Assembly (NCBI RefSeq): GCF_004216715.1
Contig: NZ_SGXG01000001.1
Coordinates: 1,426,001-1,490,000 of the forward strand
Origin: Cecembia calidifontis
GTDB taxonomy: Bacteria; Bacteroidota; Bacteroidia; Cytophagales; Cyclobacteriaceae
Direction of reading: 5' to 3'
Length of the DNA stretch: 64,000 bases
Part shown: one piece after another, positions 61,973-64,000 of the stretch
Layout: each line of letters begins with the position of its first letter
How positions within the stretch are numbered: the first letter of the stretch is position 1
Program-made: the position numbers and the translations under genes
The notes under the pieces: model-generated
The model's database searches: none
What the model saw: only the letters and a program-made list of their open reading frames with translations
Told to the model about the DNA's origin: nothing

Positions 61973-64000
61973 TTACAGTGTAATATTCAGGCCCGTGGAG
62001 AAATTTCTCAGTTGTCTGGTAGTTCTGAAGTCAGGATCCAATGGATCATTTGTGGCTTTCCATAACAATCCCAGATTGTCACCATAAAGGAAGATCTCAG
62101 CATCCCTGAATGGCAATTTTCTTTTACTTGTTGTATTGATCCTGTAGCTCAACCTGATATCTCTTAGGCGGATGTTATCCCCTCTTTCAACCAGTATTTC
62201 TGAAAACCTGTAAATGTTGTCCCTATTGGCACTTCCCACTTCAGGGACTGAAGGCACTTGGGTCGAAAGCTCATCCCCAGGCTGTTGCCACCTGTTGGTG
62301 TAATCCAGATGTCCTCCCAATCCCCTGTTGGTACCGTACAAAATCGACTCTCTTCTGAAATAGTAACCTCCGCTATAAGAAATATTAAAAGAAAGGTTAA
62401 AACCTTTATATCCGAAATCATTTCTTATTGCTCCAAAGAATGTAGGTCTTGAAGAACCCATGAACAAAAGATCTTCAGGATTGGCAGAGGCCAAAATAGC
62501 ATTGTAGTTTTCGCTTGGTTCACCATCTAGAATTCCCCTTGGATTGCCGTTATCCGGATTCAGTCCTCCCCAAGGGAGCGCATAAACTGCAAAAAGCGGA
62601 TTGCCTTCCAGAGGAAGTGTCATTGTGCCGATGGCTGAGAAGTTCAGGTATTGTTGTGCAGTGGCTTTTAATTCATAAGAAGTGACTTTCTCATTGATGG
62701 TGCTTAAGAAAAAGTTTGTGTTCCAGCTGAATTTCCCCCTGATGTTTTGAGTAGTCAGCACCACATCCATTCCTGAAGCCCTGGTTTCGGCAATGTTCCC
62801 TCTGAAAAGGGTAATCCCTGTTGAAGGAGGGTAAGGCTCTTCTCCGATCAAGTCGCTTCCGTTTTTGATAAAATATTCCACTGAGCCATATACCCTGCCA
62901 TTCTTTCCTTCAAAATCTAGTGCCAGGTTTGAAATGGAAATCCTCTCCCACCTCAGGTTTGGATTGGGAGGATTCTGGACTCTGGCGAAAGGTCTTCCGG
63001 TCAAGAAACTGTTTCCGAAAATTTCTGCTGTTGTAAATGCAGATAAACTTCTGTCCACATTACCGTTATACCCCTGGGTAACCCTCAGTTTTAAATGGGG
63101 CAGATAATCAAATCCATAAAAATCCTCGTTGGAAATGATCCAACCCATACCTGCTGACCAAAGCGGAATCCCTCTTTGGTTGGTTTCTACGCCGAAAATA
63201 TTGGAAGCATCTTTTCTGGCACTGAAAGAAAGCAGGTATTTGTTATTGAAAGTATAACCTGCATTGGTAAATACCGAGGTAAACCTTTCTACATTTCCGC
63301 TAAATCCCTGCATGAACGGGATTCTGGTTACAGAAAGCGGGAAGTGGAATGTACGGAAAAAAGAGGTATAATCCACAGCTGAAGTTCTTCCGATTTCAGA
63401 ATCAAATCCATAGAACCTATTGTTGTTGTTCAGTCCCTGAAGATCCTTGACTTCTGCTCCTGCTATTACCGACAAATCATGCTTGTCCTTCCAAGTATTG
63501 CTATAACTCAACATTCCCCTTAGTTGATGGCTGAATGAACTGGAGTTGTTGATTTCTAGAATATCACCATGAGGAATAGGAAAGCTCAGGGAGCCATTAG
63601 GGCCCACCTGTGTAAGCCTGTTGATCAAGTTACGTGTAAAATAAGTGCTTTCCGGATTGAGCTGATTTCTGCTGTTCTTATTCTGCCAAAACTGATAAGC
63701 GGCAGTTACTTTAAAATTTTTATGGATATCATAGTCGAGGCCAAGATTCAATCTCAGATCAATGGCGTTGGTGCGGTAATCTCTGGCCCGGATTTCTTCC
63801 AGAGGCCTGTATTGCCAGTCAAGCAGTCCTTGGTTCTCTGAATCCAAAACAAAACCCCTTCTGTATTCATGGGTAATGGGAAGCGGATTACCTTCCCGAT
63901 CAGCCAGCTGGGCGTAGGGATACAGCCTTTCATTACCAGCCGACTGCATGGATAAAAGGAGCGGATTGATACCGTTGTTTGTACCTTCAGACTTGACCGC
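61973..64000 (-). CDS. SusC/RagA-family TonB-dependent transporter (5' end outside the window)
   Basis: This is the C-terminal 675 residues of a SusC-type outer-membrane transporter: beta-barrel strands throughout, with RKDASNIFGVETNQRGIPLWS, GYNGNVDRSLSAF, GDNLGLLWKATND and the barrel end FSTGLNITL. The frame stays open to the window edge (from 64000), so the N-terminal plug and the STN/carboxypeptidase-like domains lie beyond it. It pairs with the SusD gene downstream. The substrate cannot be inferred. No interruption is seen in the part shown. Confidence 0.9.
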   Translation of the reverse strand, partial: AVKSEGTNNGINPLLLSMQSAGNERLYPYAQLADREGNPLPITHEYRRGFVLDSENQGLLDWQYRPLEEIRARDYRTNAIDLRLNLGLDYDIHKNFKVTAAYQFWQNKNSRNQLNPESTYFTRNLINRLTQVGPNGSLSFPIPHGDILEINNSSSFSHQLRGMLSYSNTWKDKHDLSVIAGAEVKDLQGLNNNNRFYGFDSEIGRTSAVDYTSFFRTFHFPLSVTRIPFMQGFSGNVERFTSVFTNAGYTFNNKYLLSFSARKDASNIFGVETNQRGIPLWSAGMGWIISNEDFYGFDYLPHLKLRVTQGYNGNVDRSLSAFTTAEIFGNSFLTGRPFARVQNPPNPNLRWERISISNLALDFEGKNGRVYGSVEYFIKNGSDLIGEEPYPPSTGITLFRGNIAETRASGMDVVLTTQNIRGKFSWNTNFFLSTINEKVTSYELKATAQQYLNFSAIGTMTLPLEGNPLFAVYALPWGGLNPDNGNPRGILDGEPSENYNAILASANPEDLLFMGSSRPTFFGAIRNDFGYKGFNLSFNISYSGGYYFRRESILYGTNRGLGGHLDYTNRWQQPGDELSTQVPSVPEVGSANRDNIYRFSEILVERGDNIRLRDIRLSYRINTTSKRKLPFRDAEIFLYGDNLGLLWKATNDPLDPDFRTTRQLRNFSTGLNITL

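Noticed and set aside
1..64000. CRISPR arrays or prophage
   Set aside because: No short direct repeats with regular unique spacers were seen, and no integrase, terminase, capsid or tail genes. The regular repeats at 58205 have a 133-bp period without spacers.

Overview
The window is ordinary chromosome of a Bacteroidota bacterium, most likely order Cytophagales, family Cyclobacteriaceae (Algoriphagus-like). The grounds are: type IX secretion (T9SS) cargo with C-terminal sorting domains; a SusC/SusD pair; Na+-NQR subunit F; an AccD without its zinc-finger cysteines; promoters matching the Bacteroidota pattern TTTG-N19..21-TAnnTTTG; no Shine-Dalgarno sequences; and the dispersed palindromic repeats typical of the group. 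The genus is inferred from gene style only.

Layout. 0-13.7 kb is mostly minus strand: two unknown genes, a three-gene unit of Xre-type antitoxin, RES toxin and short-chain dehydrogenase, a GNAT acetyltransferase, type III pantothenate kinase (plus strand), an M23 peptidase, threonine dehydratase (plus strand), an archaeal-type S-adenosylmethionine synthetase, a DUF3050 protein, an OmpA/PD40/TPR lipoprotein and a two-gene iron-sulfur electron-transfer module. 13.7-16.1 kb holds tRNA-Phe, a possible sigma-factor remnant and two tandem secreted paralogues. 16.1-22.9 kb is minus strand: a pseudouridine synthase, MurQ and an amino-sugar kinase (peptidoglycan recycling), a cytochrome b5-like protein and an arginase-fold protein that has lost metal ligands, then nqrF and accD. 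23-28.4 kb holds a CstA-like transporter and an operon of outer-membrane protein, vanadium haloperoxidase-like lipoprotein and DUF3179 protein. 29.4-34.2 kb is rimP-nusA-infB. 34.4-39.9 kb is the rod-shape operon mreB-mreC-mreD-mrdA-rodA. 40-45.2 kb holds a ferredoxin, thymidine kinase, recO and rho.

45.7-58.2 kb is the accessory part. Five T9SS cargo paralogues have unrelated or glycine-rich N-terminal passengers joined to one conserved C-terminal module of about 190 residues. Two are interrupted, one by an in-frame TGA and one by a frameshift in a T8 tract. An IS1634-family insertion sequence (53461-55114) lies between two of them and is flanked by a 475-bp direct repeat. This very long target duplication fits the behaviour reported for IS1634. 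The transposase itself has an in-frame TAA. The end of the window has 133-bp tandem repeats, a small zinc-ribbon-like protein, a Crp-like regulator, a DUF6520-like peptide, and a SusD gene (broken by an in-frame TAA) next to a SusC gene that runs off the window.

The most notable items are the long-duplication IS, the modular T9SS cargo family with its cluster of single-base lesions, the arginase-fold pseudoenzyme in a peptidoglycan-recycling operon, and the RES toxin unit translationally coupled to a dehydrogenase.
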